From an uncultured Eubacteriales bacterium (GTDB lineage Bacteria > Bacillota > Clostridia > TANB77 > CAG-508), in NCBI GenBank assembly GCA_949289635.1, contig CASEOS010000013.1:1-61864 (forward strand): a stretch of DNA of 61,864 nt, given 5' to 3'. Below, piece by piece: positions 17,192-25,312 of this stretch (its first letter is position 1; every line of letters starts with the position of its first letter). The notes below the pieces were generated by a model that saw nothing but the letters and a program-made list of their open reading frames with translations, was not told the origin of the DNA and did not search any database. A program made the translations under genes and the position numbers.

Positions 17192-17779
17192 TTACTCAAT
17201 TTGTTTTGCTTTCAGTATTAATCGTTCTCTATTTCCGTTTGTGCATGTAATAAGTGTTACTTCTCTTATCGTTTCATCTTTTGTAGCTAAAATACTAACA
17301 TCATTTGGATCTGTAACAAATATATCGTAAATTTCGTATTGCATTGTTGTTTTTGTTAAATCTGTTAATTCTACAATATCACCAATTTCTAGATTTTTTG
17401 TTTTTCCAAACATGGTTCCATTGTAGTTATTATGTCCTGCAATTGACAAATTCCCGTAATCATTTACATTTCCACCCCAGTATTTTACAATGCCGTATCG
17501 CATTGGTTCTTTTGTTTCTTCTGGGTTTGAAGTTTCTATTGCTAGTATTGGATATTGAATATCGATTTTAGGGATTGTAACAATTCCTATGACATTATAT
17601 CCATTTAATTGTACTGTTTCGCTATCTTGTATTTCTACATTTGAAAAAGTCTCAAGTACTTCTTGATTTTCTTTTTCATTTTCCATGCTTTTCCATTGTT
17701 TCATTGCAATTAATGCAATAATTACAATAGCACCTAATAATAATATGATAAATATGGCTCTATAAATTTTTAGTTTCAT
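17192..17779 (-). CDS. srtD: Sortase (transpeptidase), class D-like
   Basis: 195 aa with an N-terminal membrane helix (about residues 8-26). The catalytic His is in SIAGHNNY (about residue 116), the Cys in TLITCTNGNRERLIL (about 178) with the Arg in the same stretch; TLxTC is the sortase signature. Sortases cleave LPXTG-type signals and join proteins to peptidoglycan. The compact size, IPKIDIQYPI and LITCTNGN suggest class D rather than A, but the class is not certain. Its ATG overlaps the stop of the LPITG protein gene by one base (TAATG), so the pair is translationally coupled: enzyme and likely substrate. Confidence 0.93.
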   Translation of the reverse strand: MKLKIYRAIFIILLLGAIVIIALIAMKQWKSMENEKENQEVLETFSNVEIQDSETVQLNGYNVIGIVTIPKIDIQYPILAIETSNPEETKEPMRYGIVKYWGGNVNDYGNLSIAGHNNYNGTMFGKTKNLEIGDIVELTDLTKTTMQYEIYDIFVTDPNDVSILATKDETIREVTLITCTNGNRERLILKAKQIE

Positions 17780-18774
17780 TATTTATCCTCTTTTTTGTTT
17801 AGCTTTTTCATTCTTACAAAAACAATAATTAAAGCGATTACTACCATTGCTAAAGCTACAAATAATACAATGCTATCACCTGTAATTGGTAGTCTTGCTG
17901 TTTCTTGAACAGTTCTTGTTTCTGAGCCTTGATCATCACGTTCTACAAGTGCTGATACCATTAATTTAGCATCTGTTGTAATTGTTCCATCTTCTGCCGT
18001 TTTTCTAATTAAAACCACATATTGGTCACCTTCAATAGCATCACTTGGTTGTCTGATTTCATTATCGGTAACAGCTGCCCAAGTAGCTCCTTCCATTAAT
18101 TGATTATATAAGGTATAGAATTCAGAGGTTAATTGAATCTTTGAATACATGTCTTTTTGATCATAATTTTCAGAATTTAATTCATCTGCTAATTCAACCA
18201 ATCTGCTATATGGTGTATTGTCAGTCACTTTTGTTAGTTGATATTCATAGGTTGCATTGTCTGTATCTGTAATTCTTAACCCACCAACTGTAGTAGTTGT
18301 TATTACACCATTGATTTGTTCTTCGTTAATTTCTACTAAGTCCCTAACGATTTCTGTACCAATTCTTTCAGTTGTGTTTTCAACATACTCCATGTCTGTC
18401 TTATCTAGGGCGTTTGATAAATCAAGTTCAAGTACTTCTGTTGATTCTTGACCATCATATTTTACATAAAGATATGTTGTGTCGCCTGTAACAGCATTTG
18501 CATCAATTTGTGCTACATAATTTCCTTCTCCATCTCTTGCTGTTACAAAGTCCAAATCTTGTTCTGGTGTACTTGCACTGTTAGATACAGCAGAAGCAAA
18601 ATTTGTTTGCATTAATTCTTGAATATACACGATATATTCTTTATTACCTTGCTCATCAGTATTACTGATTATTTGAACATTTTCATTTGTAACTGCTAAA
18701 ACTATCATAGGCACTAACATAATCATCATGAATAAAACAATAGCACCCGTAAGTTTTGCTCTGAAATTCTTCAT
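17779..18774 (-). CDS. LPXTG-type sortase substrate (LPITG surface protein)
   Basis: 331 aa. It has a Sec signal (about residues 8-28), an extracellular domain with no recognised fold, then the sorting signal ARLPITGDS, a hydrophobic segment (about 303-322) and a basic tail MKKLNKKEDK. This is the classic cell-wall sorting architecture. SD GGGGGGAG precedes ATG 18774. The coupled sortase downstream is its probable enzyme. The mature region (TARDGEGNYVAQIDANAV, then TYLYVKYDG) is novel to me. The first gene of the surface operon, it is likely exported and covalently attached to peptidoglycan. Confidence 0.9.
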   Translation of the reverse strand: MKNFRAKLTGAIVLFMMIMLVPMIVLAVTNENVQIISNTDEQGNKEYIVYIQELMQTNFASAVSNSASTPEQDLDFVTARDGEGNYVAQIDANAVTGDTTYLYVKYDGQESTEVLELDLSNALDKTDMEYVENTTERIGTEIVRDLVEINEEQINGVITTTTVGGLRITDTDNATYEYQLTKVTDNTPYSRLVELADELNSENYDQKDMYSKIQLTSEFYTLYNQLMEGATWAAVTDNEIRQPSDAIEGDQYVVLIRKTAEDGTITTDAKLMVSALVERDDQGSETRTVQETARLPITGDSIVLFVALAMVVIALIIVFVRMKKLNKKEDK

Positions 18775-18945
18775 AAATACTCCCCCCTAAATAATATTTT
18801 TTAGAAATTTACGCCCACATTATATCATAATATTTTTCAAAAGTATACCTTTTTTTGGAATTTTTTGTATTTCCGTAAGGATTTATCGCTTTTTTGTGTC
18901 GTTTTTTTTCACATTTTGTATCTTATTTTGATAAAATCCTATACT

Positions 18946-18991
18946 AAAAATCACGATGCTATTTCTATTCAATTCATAACATCGCGATTTT
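18946..18991 (-). terminator. Terminator after the cysK-like gene
   Basis: The stem AAATCACGATG/CATCGCGATTT (one mismatch) is followed by a T-run in the minus direction. The rest of 18775-19067 (about 290 bp) holds the leader of the LPITG operon; a TATAAT lies on the minus strand at about 18820-18825, without a clear -35. Confidence 0.7.
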
Positions 18992-19067
18992 ATTCTATTT
19001 TAATTTGTAAAAATATCTCCATTTTTTTATCAAATTTTCGTATATATTTGTTCCTTAGATTAAATTT

Positions 19068-20219
19068 TTAAATAATTTTATAATCCATCAATTTAATTTG
19101 ATTACTGATAAAACTTGTATTTTGAATTATCTTTTTTTCTAAATCTGTAGATAAATATTTTTTATTATCATCCGCAAAAACTGTAACAATATTTTTTTCT
19201 TTATTTTCTTCTAAACTTCCCTTTGCATTCTTTTCTAATTTCCTCTCCAGATTTTCTTCCAATTTTTCTTGTGCCAAGACAGCACCTATCAAATTGGCAC
19301 CTGATGAAATTCCTACACCTAATCCTAATTCTTTTGCTAATTTTCTTGCCATATGGATAGCATCCTCATCATTGATTAATATAATATCTTTTTCAATGAC
19401 ATCTTTATTTCGTTCAAATATGTCTGGTACAAAATCATCTCCAATTCCTTCTATCTTATGTTGTCCAAGGATTTTGTTATGTGACAAAATCCCCATTCTT
19501 TCTTCCTGTAATGTTTCTTTTATTTGTTTTTTGATGTGCATAGAATTTGTCAATATTGGCATGTTTTCTGGTTCTAGTGCATATACTTTTATGTGATGAT
19601 TCGCTTCTTTTAATCTCTTTCCAATTCCAATTAATGTTCCTCCTGTTCCTACACCAGAAACAAATCCTCCAATTTCATTTTTATTTAGCGCATTTTCCTT
19701 TTTCCTTTTCCCTTTTACTTTTTGATTTTGGGTCATTTGTTCTAATATTTCTTTTCCTGTTGTTTCATAATGTGCTAATATATTGTCTTCATTTTCAAAT
19801 TGGTTTGCTAAAAATCCATTTAACTCCTTAGCCAGTTTTTTGGCTTCATCTACACATTTTATAAATCCACCTTCTTCTTTTGAAATTAATCTTATATTGG
19901 CACCATATAATTTCAGTATTTCAATTCTTTCTTTGCTTGCCCAGTCTGGCATAAAAATATATACAGGATGTTTATAATATGTGCCTAATGCAGATAAAGA
20001 AATTCCTGTATTCCCACTTGTTGCTTCTATAATTGGCATATGTTCCTTTAGTATTCCTTTTTCTTTTGCATGTTTTATGATATAGTATGCAACTCTATCT
20101 TTTATACTTCCAGTTATATTATACATTTCTAATTTGGCATATACATGATTTTCTTTTCCTTTATATTTATATGTAATCTTTATCATAGGTGTATTGCCAA
20201 TGACTGTGCCATGATTCAT
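19068..20219 (-). CDS. cysK: PLP-dependent cysteine synthase-family protein
   Basis: 383 aa, tryptophan synthase beta-like fold type II. The PLP lysine is in TGSIKDRVA (about residue 40), the substrate loop is EATSGNTGIS, and the phosphate loop is SGVGTGGTLIG. The likely reaction is O-acetylserine plus sulfide to cysteine (CysK/CysM), or a related cystathionine synthase role. It is about 70 residues longer than usual CysK because of a Lys/Glu-rich insert (QNQKVKGKRKKENALNKNE) and a second charged insert near residue 325. The start ATG 20219 has the SD GAGGAG. It stands alone with its own terminator. The precise substrate cannot be decided from sequence. Confidence 0.85.
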   Translation of the reverse strand: MNHGTVIGNTPMIKITYKYKGKENHVYAKLEMYNITGSIKDRVAYYIIKHAKEKGILKEHMPIIEATSGNTGISLSALGTYYKHPVYIFMPDWASKERIEILKLYGANIRLISKEEGGFIKCVDEAKKLAKELNGFLANQFENEDNILAHYETTGKEILEQMTQNQKVKGKRKKENALNKNEIGGFVSGVGTGGTLIGIGKRLKEANHHIKVYALEPENMPILTNSMHIKKQIKETLQEERMGILSHNKILGQHKIEGIGDDFVPDIFERNKDVIEKDIILINDEDAIHMARKLAKELGLGVGISSGANLIGAVLAQEKLEENLERKLEKNAKGSLEENKEKNIVTVFADDNKKYLSTDLEKKIIQNTSFISNQIKLMDYKII

Positions 20220-20392
20220 ATGCTTTTCTCCTCTCTTCTTTTATACCTTCTGCATAGATGTTTACACTATAACCTAGTATGACTTGCTTTTATGTATTAT
20301 ATTCAGAAAAGTCATTTTAGGATACCCTATCCCATTTAATTATATTTCAACATATTATAATTTCTTTTCATTATATAAATAGTATCTTTTTC

Positions 20393-20421
20393 TTGACTTT
20401 TTCTTATTTTTATTGTATACT
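20393..20421 (+). promoter_or_regulatory. Near-consensus sigma-A promoter for a stand-alone RNA
   Basis: TTGACT (20393-20398), a 17-nt spacer and TATACT (20416-20421). No ORF follows on the plus strand before a terminator, so the transcript is probably an RNA gene. Confidence 0.85.
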
Positions 20422-20427
20422 ATTTAT

Positions 20428-20621
20428 GTTATCAAATAGTAATAGCTATTTGTACACATCACTACCCTTTAGGAAAAGATTTTTCGCCTACTGGCTTGGT
20501 GATTATCGCTGTCATCTGTGAATTTATCTGTAACCACAAACCCATTTTGAATTGATTTATTTTATCCGGCTTTCACAGATGACAGCATTAGAGCCATACA
20601 TCTAGTATGGCTCACTTTTTA
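20428..20621 (+). ncRNA. Candidate structured RNA, about 194 nt, class unknown
   Basis: The predicted start is at 20428. It contains a 7-bp hairpin CAAATAG/CTATTTG (20433-20452), a region closed by ATCAC/GTGAT (20458-20503), a long perfect 15-bp stem GCTGTCATCTGTGAA/TTCACAGATGACAGC (20508-20586) with a 49-nt interior, then a terminator. The base composition is less AT-rich than the flanks. It is convergent with the U32 gene and has no downstream plus-strand gene, so it is not a riboswitch leader. I looked for 6S, SRP RNA, RNase P and common riboswitch signatures and found none that fit with confidence. The rest of the 20220-20641 gap holds nothing I can name. Confidence 0.7.
20591..20621 (+). 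terminator. Intrinsic terminator of the stand-alone RNA
   Basis: A perfect 9-bp stem GAGCCATAC/GTATGGCTC with loop ATCTA, then ACTTTTT. Confidence 0.9.
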
Positions 20622-20641
20622 TTAATAAGAAACTTTTATCT

Positions 20642-21871
20642 TTATTTTTCCCTTCTTATTATCCAATCTTTTTCACATTTTATTGGTAATTTCATTAGTA
20701 CTTTTTTACCTTTCACTCCTGGACTTACTGCTTCTATTTCTTCGTTTGTATCATAATCCCACAAATTATCAATTGTAAATTTGACAGGTTCTAACTTGTT
20801 TGGAACTAAAATTTCCATTTTATCTCCTACTTGAAGTTTATTTTTGATTTCTATAACAGATTTTTCTTCATCATATTGTACTACTTTTCCACCAAATTCA
20901 TATTTTTCATTATATTGTCTTCCTCCATATTCTTGTATATCTTTATTGTTTCTATCATTAAAATAAAATGTAGTTAATCCTCTTGTTTTTACTTTGTCCA
21001 ATTCTTTTAAATATTTTGTATAATCATAATGTTTAGGATCTTTTTCATAATCATCAATGGCATTTCGATAGGCACCTATCACACTTGCTAAATAATATTC
21101 TGTTTTCAATCTTCCTTCTATTTTTAAACTATCAACACCCATATCGATAATTTCTGGTATTTCTTTGATTAAGCATAAATCTTTTGAAGAAAAAATACTT
21201 GTTCCATATTCACTTGTTTCAATTGGCATCAATTCTCCTGGATTATTCTTTTCTTCTGCATATAAATTATATGACCAACGACAACTTTGTGCACAATCTC
21301 CTAAATTCGCACTTCTACATGACATAAAATCACTTAAAAAACATCTTCCTGAAAAAGCAAAACAAATGGCACCATGGATAAAGATTTCAATTTCCATGCC
21401 TTCTGGTTTATTTTCCATGATATATCTTAATTGTTCTTTATTCATTTCTCTTGCCATAATCATTCTTTTAGCTCCATTGTGATACCAAAAGTTTGCTGCA
21501 TGTAGACTAACAATGTTGGCTTGTGTACTTACATTAATGGATACACTTGGTGCATATTGTTTTAGTACTTCTATAACGCCCCCATCAGCTGCGATAATGC
21601 CATCTGGATTTAGTACATCTAATTTTTTTGCCATTTCTATAATTTCTTCATATTTTTCATCCCATGCAAAAATATTTAAAGTCACATACACTTTTTTTCC
21701 AATACTATGTGCGTATTTAATCGTGTTTTCTAAATCATCATCTTTCATGTCTGCTCTTGTTCTTAAAGATAATGATGAAGTTCCACAATATACAGCATCT
21801 GCTCCATATAAAAAGGCAATTTTTGCTTTTTCATAAGAACCTGCTGGTGCTAATAATTCTACTTTTTTCAT
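20642..21871 (-). CDS. trhP: U32 peptidase-family protein, TrhP-like tRNA hydroxylation factor
   Basis: 409 aa. It has the U32 hallmark LLAPAGSYEKAKIAFLYGADAVY at the start and the signature EIFIHGAICFAFSGRCFLS, followed by a cysteine set (GRC, SCRS, GDCAQSC) that likely binds an Fe-S cluster. In Bacillus the U32 proteins TrhP1/TrhP2 are required for prephenate-dependent 5-hydroxyuridine at U34 of tRNAs. The TrmR-like methyltransferase that would act next is encoded 2 kb away, supporting this role rather than collagenase activity. SD AAGGAAGG precedes ATG 21871. Only one U32 gene is visible; a partner may be elsewhere. Confidence 0.85.
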   Translation of the reverse strand: MKKVELLAPAGSYEKAKIAFLYGADAVYCGTSSLSLRTRADMKDDDLENTIKYAHSIGKKVYVTLNIFAWDEKYEEIIEMAKKLDVLNPDGIIAADGGVIEVLKQYAPSVSINVSTQANIVSLHAANFWYHNGAKRMIMAREMNKEQLRYIMENKPEGMEIEIFIHGAICFAFSGRCFLSDFMSCRSANLGDCAQSCRWSYNLYAEEKNNPGELMPIETSEYGTSIFSSKDLCLIKEIPEIIDMGVDSLKIEGRLKTEYYLASVIGAYRNAIDDYEKDPKHYDYTKYLKELDKVKTRGLTTFYFNDRNNKDIQEYGGRQYNEKYEFGGKVVQYDEEKSVIEIKNKLQVGDKMEILVPNKLEPVKFTIDNLWDYDTNEEIEAVSPGVKGKKVLMKLPIKCEKDWIIRREK

Positions 21872-21982
21872 ATATATCCTTCCTTTTATTTATATTTCTT
21901 TACTTTTTATCTATATTTTCTTATTTTTTGCATTCATATTATACAATTTACACTTGTTTATGTCAATTATAAAGAGAATTTG

Positions 21983-22011
21983 TTGAAAAATTTTTTCATA
22001 ACTGCTATACT
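21983..22011 (+). promoter_or_regulatory. Sigma-A promoter (extended -10) for the RelA/SpoT-domain gene
   Basis: TTGAAA (21983-21988), 17-nt spacer, TGC then TATACT (22006-22011). The predicted transcript start near 22018 supports translation from ATG 22052 and excludes the longer frame beginning at 21980. Confidence 0.75.
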
Positions 22012-22051
22012 ATTTATAAATAGAAATATAAATGAGAAAGAAGGTCTTTTT

Positions 22052-23728
22052 ATGGGAAAATCAAAAATTGAAAACGATTTTATAAATTGGTGTCAGTATA
22101 TTCACCCTGATATTAATCCTTACCTCTTTTTTAGAAGACATATGAGATATTCTGATGAATATGCTCCTGTTCTAGAAGAGTTAATGGTTAATCTTCATGA
22201 AGAACTTTCAACTAGATGCCCTAATATTAATTTTTCTTTTAGAGGTAGAATAAAATCTAAAAGAAGTTTTTTAATTAAAACCTTTAGAACAATGGCAGAA
22301 AATATTGAGAAACTTTTTCCAGAGCAAATTCCTACAGATGATACCGAACAAAAGAAAATTCAAGAACAAAGAAATAAAAATATAGCTTACTATCTAAAAT
22401 TTTTAGTAAACGCTAAACCACCAAAAGTCGAAAGATATCTTAAATTAAAAAATATAATTGAATCAGCTCCTCTAGAAAAAGGTACCCTTAAAAATTTTAA
22501 AGATTTTTTTGATGAATTAACTCCTGACGAAAAAGAAAGTCTTGTTATTCGATTAGGTAGAACTGAGGATACTTTTGCGAATCGTATTGTTGTAAATGAT
22601 GTCGATTTTAATATTCAATCTGTGCAAAGTAATCAAAATGGACAATTAGAAATTTTAGATGAACAAGGGAATACCATTCTTATCTCTTCTTCTATACAAA
22701 TTCCAGCTGATGAAATTACACTTGATGAAACAGATGGAAATCGATATGCTATCATTGATGGAAAGCGTAAAAGAATTAATAAGCATAATTTGCTATATAA
22801 TAATGAACTTTCAGCTAAAGATAGAACTTTTGCTAATGCATCTAAAACATCTGATGGTAAAATCACCTTATTCCAAGATATACTTGTCATTAATGATAAA
22901 GAACAATTTGATATTGTTTCTACTTATATAGATTCTGAAACTGGCGATATCATGGTAATTACGCATCAAACCAAAGGAGAAAGTGCAAACACATATTGTG
23001 AAGACAATTCAAACATCATTAATTTAACAAAACTTTTGCAAAACGGAACAAATGCTAAATTAAAGAAATTTGATAGTCAATATACAGAACAAGCACTTTA
23101 TGATATCCAAGATGCTATGTATCAATATTATGATGAACAGGGTATAACTAGAATTTGGAAACGTTCTAAGGACTATGTAAAAAATCCAAAACAACAGTCC
23201 AATTATAAATCTTTACATGATTCATTTTTTTATGAAGAAATTGGTTATTGTCTAGAAACACAAATACGTGATTTAGAAATGGCAAAAGATTGTGAAAATA
23301 AACCTACTACTAATTCTACTAATACACATTTAGCAACTAGTCATGATACTTATAAAAAAGAAAAAATGAAAAAATGGTATAAAAATCCTATCTTACGCCA
23401 TATATTAGAAAAAGACCCTGAAGCTTTTGATTCTTCAACTGAAATATTAGAAAAACTTTTATATAATCCTGATGTAGCACTTCCGGATTTATTAGGAAAA
23501 TATATTATCACTGCTAAAGTGGGCAAAAATAAGGTTGAACCTTTTGTTGGCAAAATTCATCAAATTTTTGAACATACTTTTCAAAATCCAAAAGCCTATA
23601 TACCTGATGCTAATGATACTCTACCACCACTAGATTTTTCTAGTTATAAGAAATTCTTAATATCTATGAAAAAACGTAATGATGCTAAAAGTAACGGAAA
23701 CGTTAATATCGACCTTGATAACATTTAA
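22052..23728 (+). CDS. RelA/SpoT-synthetase-domain protein with a large insertion
   Basis: 558 aa. Motifs of the ppGpp synthetase fold occur in the usual order. FRGRIKSKRSF (64-73) matches the G-loop GRIKS. EDTFANRIVV (172-181) matches the DxxGxR strand, with D173 kept. IWKRSKDYVKNPK (368-380) and NYKSLH (384-389) match the KDYIaxPK-nGYqSLH block. CLETQIRDLEM (400-410) matches the ExQIRT strand, with Glu402 kept. The usual spacing between DxxGxR and KDY is short; here about 190 residues, beta-rich and acidic, are inserted. No HD hydrolase, TGS or ACT domain is present. It may synthesise an alarmone or a related nucleotide, or use the fold otherwise. Transcribed alone; SD GAAGG before ATG 22052. 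Confidence 0.72.
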   Translation: MGKSKIENDFINWCQYIHPDINPYLFFRRHMRYSDEYAPVLEELMVNLHEELSTRCPNINFSFRGRIKSKRSFLIKTFRTMAENIEKLFPEQIPTDDTEQKKIQEQRNKNIAYYLKFLVNAKPPKVERYLKLKNIIESAPLEKGTLKNFKDFFDELTPDEKESLVIRLGRTEDTFANRIVVNDVDFNIQSVQSNQNGQLEILDEQGNTILISSSIQIPADEITLDETDGNRYAIIDGKRKRINKHNLLYNNELSAKDRTFANASKTSDGKITLFQDILVINDKEQFDIVSTYIDSETGDIMVITHQTKGESANTYCEDNSNIINLTKLLQNGTNAKLKKFDSQYTEQALYDIQDAMYQYYDEQGITRIWKRSKDYVKNPKQQSNYKSLHDSFFYEEIGYCLETQIRDLEMAKDCENKPTTNSTNTHLATSHDTYKKEKMKKWYKNPILRHILEKDPEAFDSSTEILEKLLYNPDVALPDLLGKYIITAKVGKNKVEPFVGKIHQIFEHTFQNPKAYIPDANDTLPPLDFSSYKKFLISMKKRNDAKSNGNVNIDLDNI

Positions 23729-23785
23729 TAAACAAATACTATCAAGAATAATAGATGTTTTTTAAGTATTTTCTTTGTTTATGTC

Positions 23786-23819
23786 AAAAAAACTCTCAAG
23801 ACTATTTGAGAGTTTTTTT
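23786..23819. terminator. Bidirectional intrinsic terminator
   Basis: Stem AACTCTCAA/TTGAGAGTT flanked by A-run and T-run, between the convergent RelA/SpoT-domain gene and the trmR-like gene. Confidence 0.9.
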
Positions 23820-23823
23820 GATT

Positions 23824-24417
23824 TTATTTTTCTTTAATTTTACTAACCGCTAATCCATCTCCTACTTCCAAGATTCCTGTTTCTAAATCTGGATTTTCAC
23901 TAACTTCTTTTATATATTCTCTTAAATTTCTAACTGCTGTTCTTTGTTTGTGTTTGTTATAATCACTCATAACATATCCTTTATATAAAATATTATCTGC
24001 AAAAATAATTCCTTCTTTATTAATCATTCTTAAAGCTTCTTTTAAGAAAAATGGATATTTTCCTTTAGCAGCATCAATAAATACAACATCATACTTGTTA
24101 TTTAATGTTGGTAAAATTTCTACTGCATCCCCTTCATAAATATGTATTTTATCCTCTACTTCTGCTAATATAATATTCTTCTTTGCTTCTTCTACCCTAT
24201 CTGCTTCTCTTTCAATGGTATCAATAACACCATTTTCCGCCAAAAATTGTGTAAAACATATAGCTGAATATCCAACTGCTGTTCCAATTTCTAATATTCT
24301 ATTAGGTTTATTTTTGTTTAAATATTTTTCAATGACTTCTAATGTTTCATCCATGATGATTGGAATATGTTCTTCTAATGCTTTTTGCTTTATTTTTTCT
24401 AATGCTATTTTGTTCAA
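23824..24417 (-). CDS. trmR: SAM-dependent O-methyltransferase, TrmR-like
   Basis: About 197 aa. The SAM-binding motif is ILEIGTAVGYSAIC, and a family motif VVFIDAAKGKYPFFL follows. This matches the caffeoyl-CoA O-methyltransferase-like group that includes TrmR (YrrM), which methylates tRNA 5-hydroxyuridine to 5-methoxyuridine. The TrhP-like gene nearby supports it. The open frame reaches ATG 24432, but the SD GGAGG lies inside that extension and points to TTG 24417, which overlaps the TGA of the Nudix gene (ATTGA), a coupling arrangement. Final GDGLAVSK is typical of the family C-terminus. Confidence 0.85.
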   Translation of the reverse strand: MNKIALEKIKQKALEEHIPIIMDETLEVIEKYLNKNKPNRILEIGTAVGYSAICFTQFLAENGVIDTIEREADRVEEAKKNIILAEVEDKIHIYEGDAVEILPTLNNKYDVVFIDAAKGKYPFFLKEALRMINKEGIIFADNILYKGYVMSDYNKHKQRTAVRNLREYIKEVSENPDLETGILEVGDGLAVSKIKEK

Positions 24418-24983
24418 TTTTGTTTCCTCCATATATCCAATTTATCATTTAATTTCTGATAAATTGGTACCATTTTCGGTTCATTTGTTATTTCTGTTAC
24501 TTTATCAATATCTATCCATTTTACACCACTATTTTCATCTTCTTTTATTCTAAGTAGTTCATTTTCATCAGCTTCTAACAAATAACAACAATCTAGATGT
24601 AAATGAGACGGTATAAATTCTCCTCTTTTTATATGACTATCTACTGTTAAAATCTCTAAGCCATATATTCCATCACTTAATACTTTTAAGTGTTTTAAAC
24701 CTGATTCCTCTTCTGCTTCCTTCAAAGCCACATGTAATAAATTATCATCTCCATCACTATGTCCACCTGTCCATGCCCAAGATTGATAAATATTATGATA
24801 AATCATTAATACTTTTGTTCTTTCTTTATTCACAATCCAGCTAGAAGCTGTAAAATGACACATTTTATTTTTTCTGGTTAATACATCTTTAAAGGTATTT
24901 ATATATTCTAGCATCATTTCTTTGTCTGCTCGCTCTTGTTCATTAAATGGTATGAATTGTTCTATTTGTTCTTTTAAATTCAT
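24414..24983 (-). CDS. Nudix hydrolase
   Basis: 189 aa. The Nudix box is GHSDGDDNLLHVALKEAEEESGL read in two overlapping parts: GHSDGDDNLLHVAL and KEAEEESGL. It fits GX5EX7REUXEEXGU with Asp for the first Glu and Lys for Arg, so the metal-binding EEXXE core is kept. HFTASSWIVN and HLHLDCCYLL are typical of Nudix proteins distantly related to isopentenyl-diphosphate isomerase and 8-oxo-dGTPases. The substrate cannot be told. SD GGAGAG precedes ATG 24983. Coupled to the trmR-like gene. Confidence 0.88.
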   Translation of the reverse strand: MNLKEQIEQFIPFNEQERADKEMMLEYINTFKDVLTRKNKMCHFTASSWIVNKERTKVLMIYHNIYQSWAWTGGHSDGDDNLLHVALKEAEEESGLKHLKVLSDGIYGLEILTVDSHIKRGEFIPSHLHLDCCYLLEADENELLRIKEDENSGVKWIDIDKVTEITNEPKMVPIYQKLNDKLDIWRKQN

Positions 24984-24993
24984 TCTTTCTCTC

Positions 24994-25299
24994 CTATTTT
25001 TCTTTTTCCTTGGTTTGTCGAGGTTTAGGATATGTTTTAACCAAATTTATAATACATTGCTTTACATCCAAATGATTTTTAGTCCAATAGTCAAATTCCT
25101 TCATGATATCATCTTGCATAACTAAATCCACTGCCTCGCTTTTACCACATTTCATAAATTCAAGAACCTTGTCTACTACATACCTTCTGTTTTGTGAATC
25201 TTTGTCATATATTTTAGGTGTTCTTTTAGCTTTCTGCAACACATCTTGATATGCAAAATTAATCCCCATTCCTGGTCTTACATTTTTATATTTAGGCAT
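24994..25299 (-). CDS. Conserved-looking 101-aa protein of unknown function
   Basis: I do not recognise the family. 101 aa with MPKYKNVRPGMGINFAYQD at the N-terminus and a Lys/Glu-rich C-terminus; soluble and basic, with no membrane segment or motif. ATG 25299 has a perfect SD (AAGGAGG). It sits 13 bp after typA and 10 bp before the Nudix gene, so it is within a long minus-strand operon. Confidence 0.65.
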   Translation of the reverse strand: MPKYKNVRPGMGINFAYQDVLQKAKRTPKIYDKDSQNRRYVVDKVLEFMKCGKSEAVDLVMQDDIMKEFDYWTKNHLDVKQCIINLVKTYPKPRQTKEKEK

Positions 25300-25312
25300 T
25301 TTTTCCTCCTTA

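Noticed and set aside
20428..20621. 6S RNA, SRP RNA or RNase P RNA
   Set aside because: The characteristic conserved motifs were not found by eye; left as unknown class.
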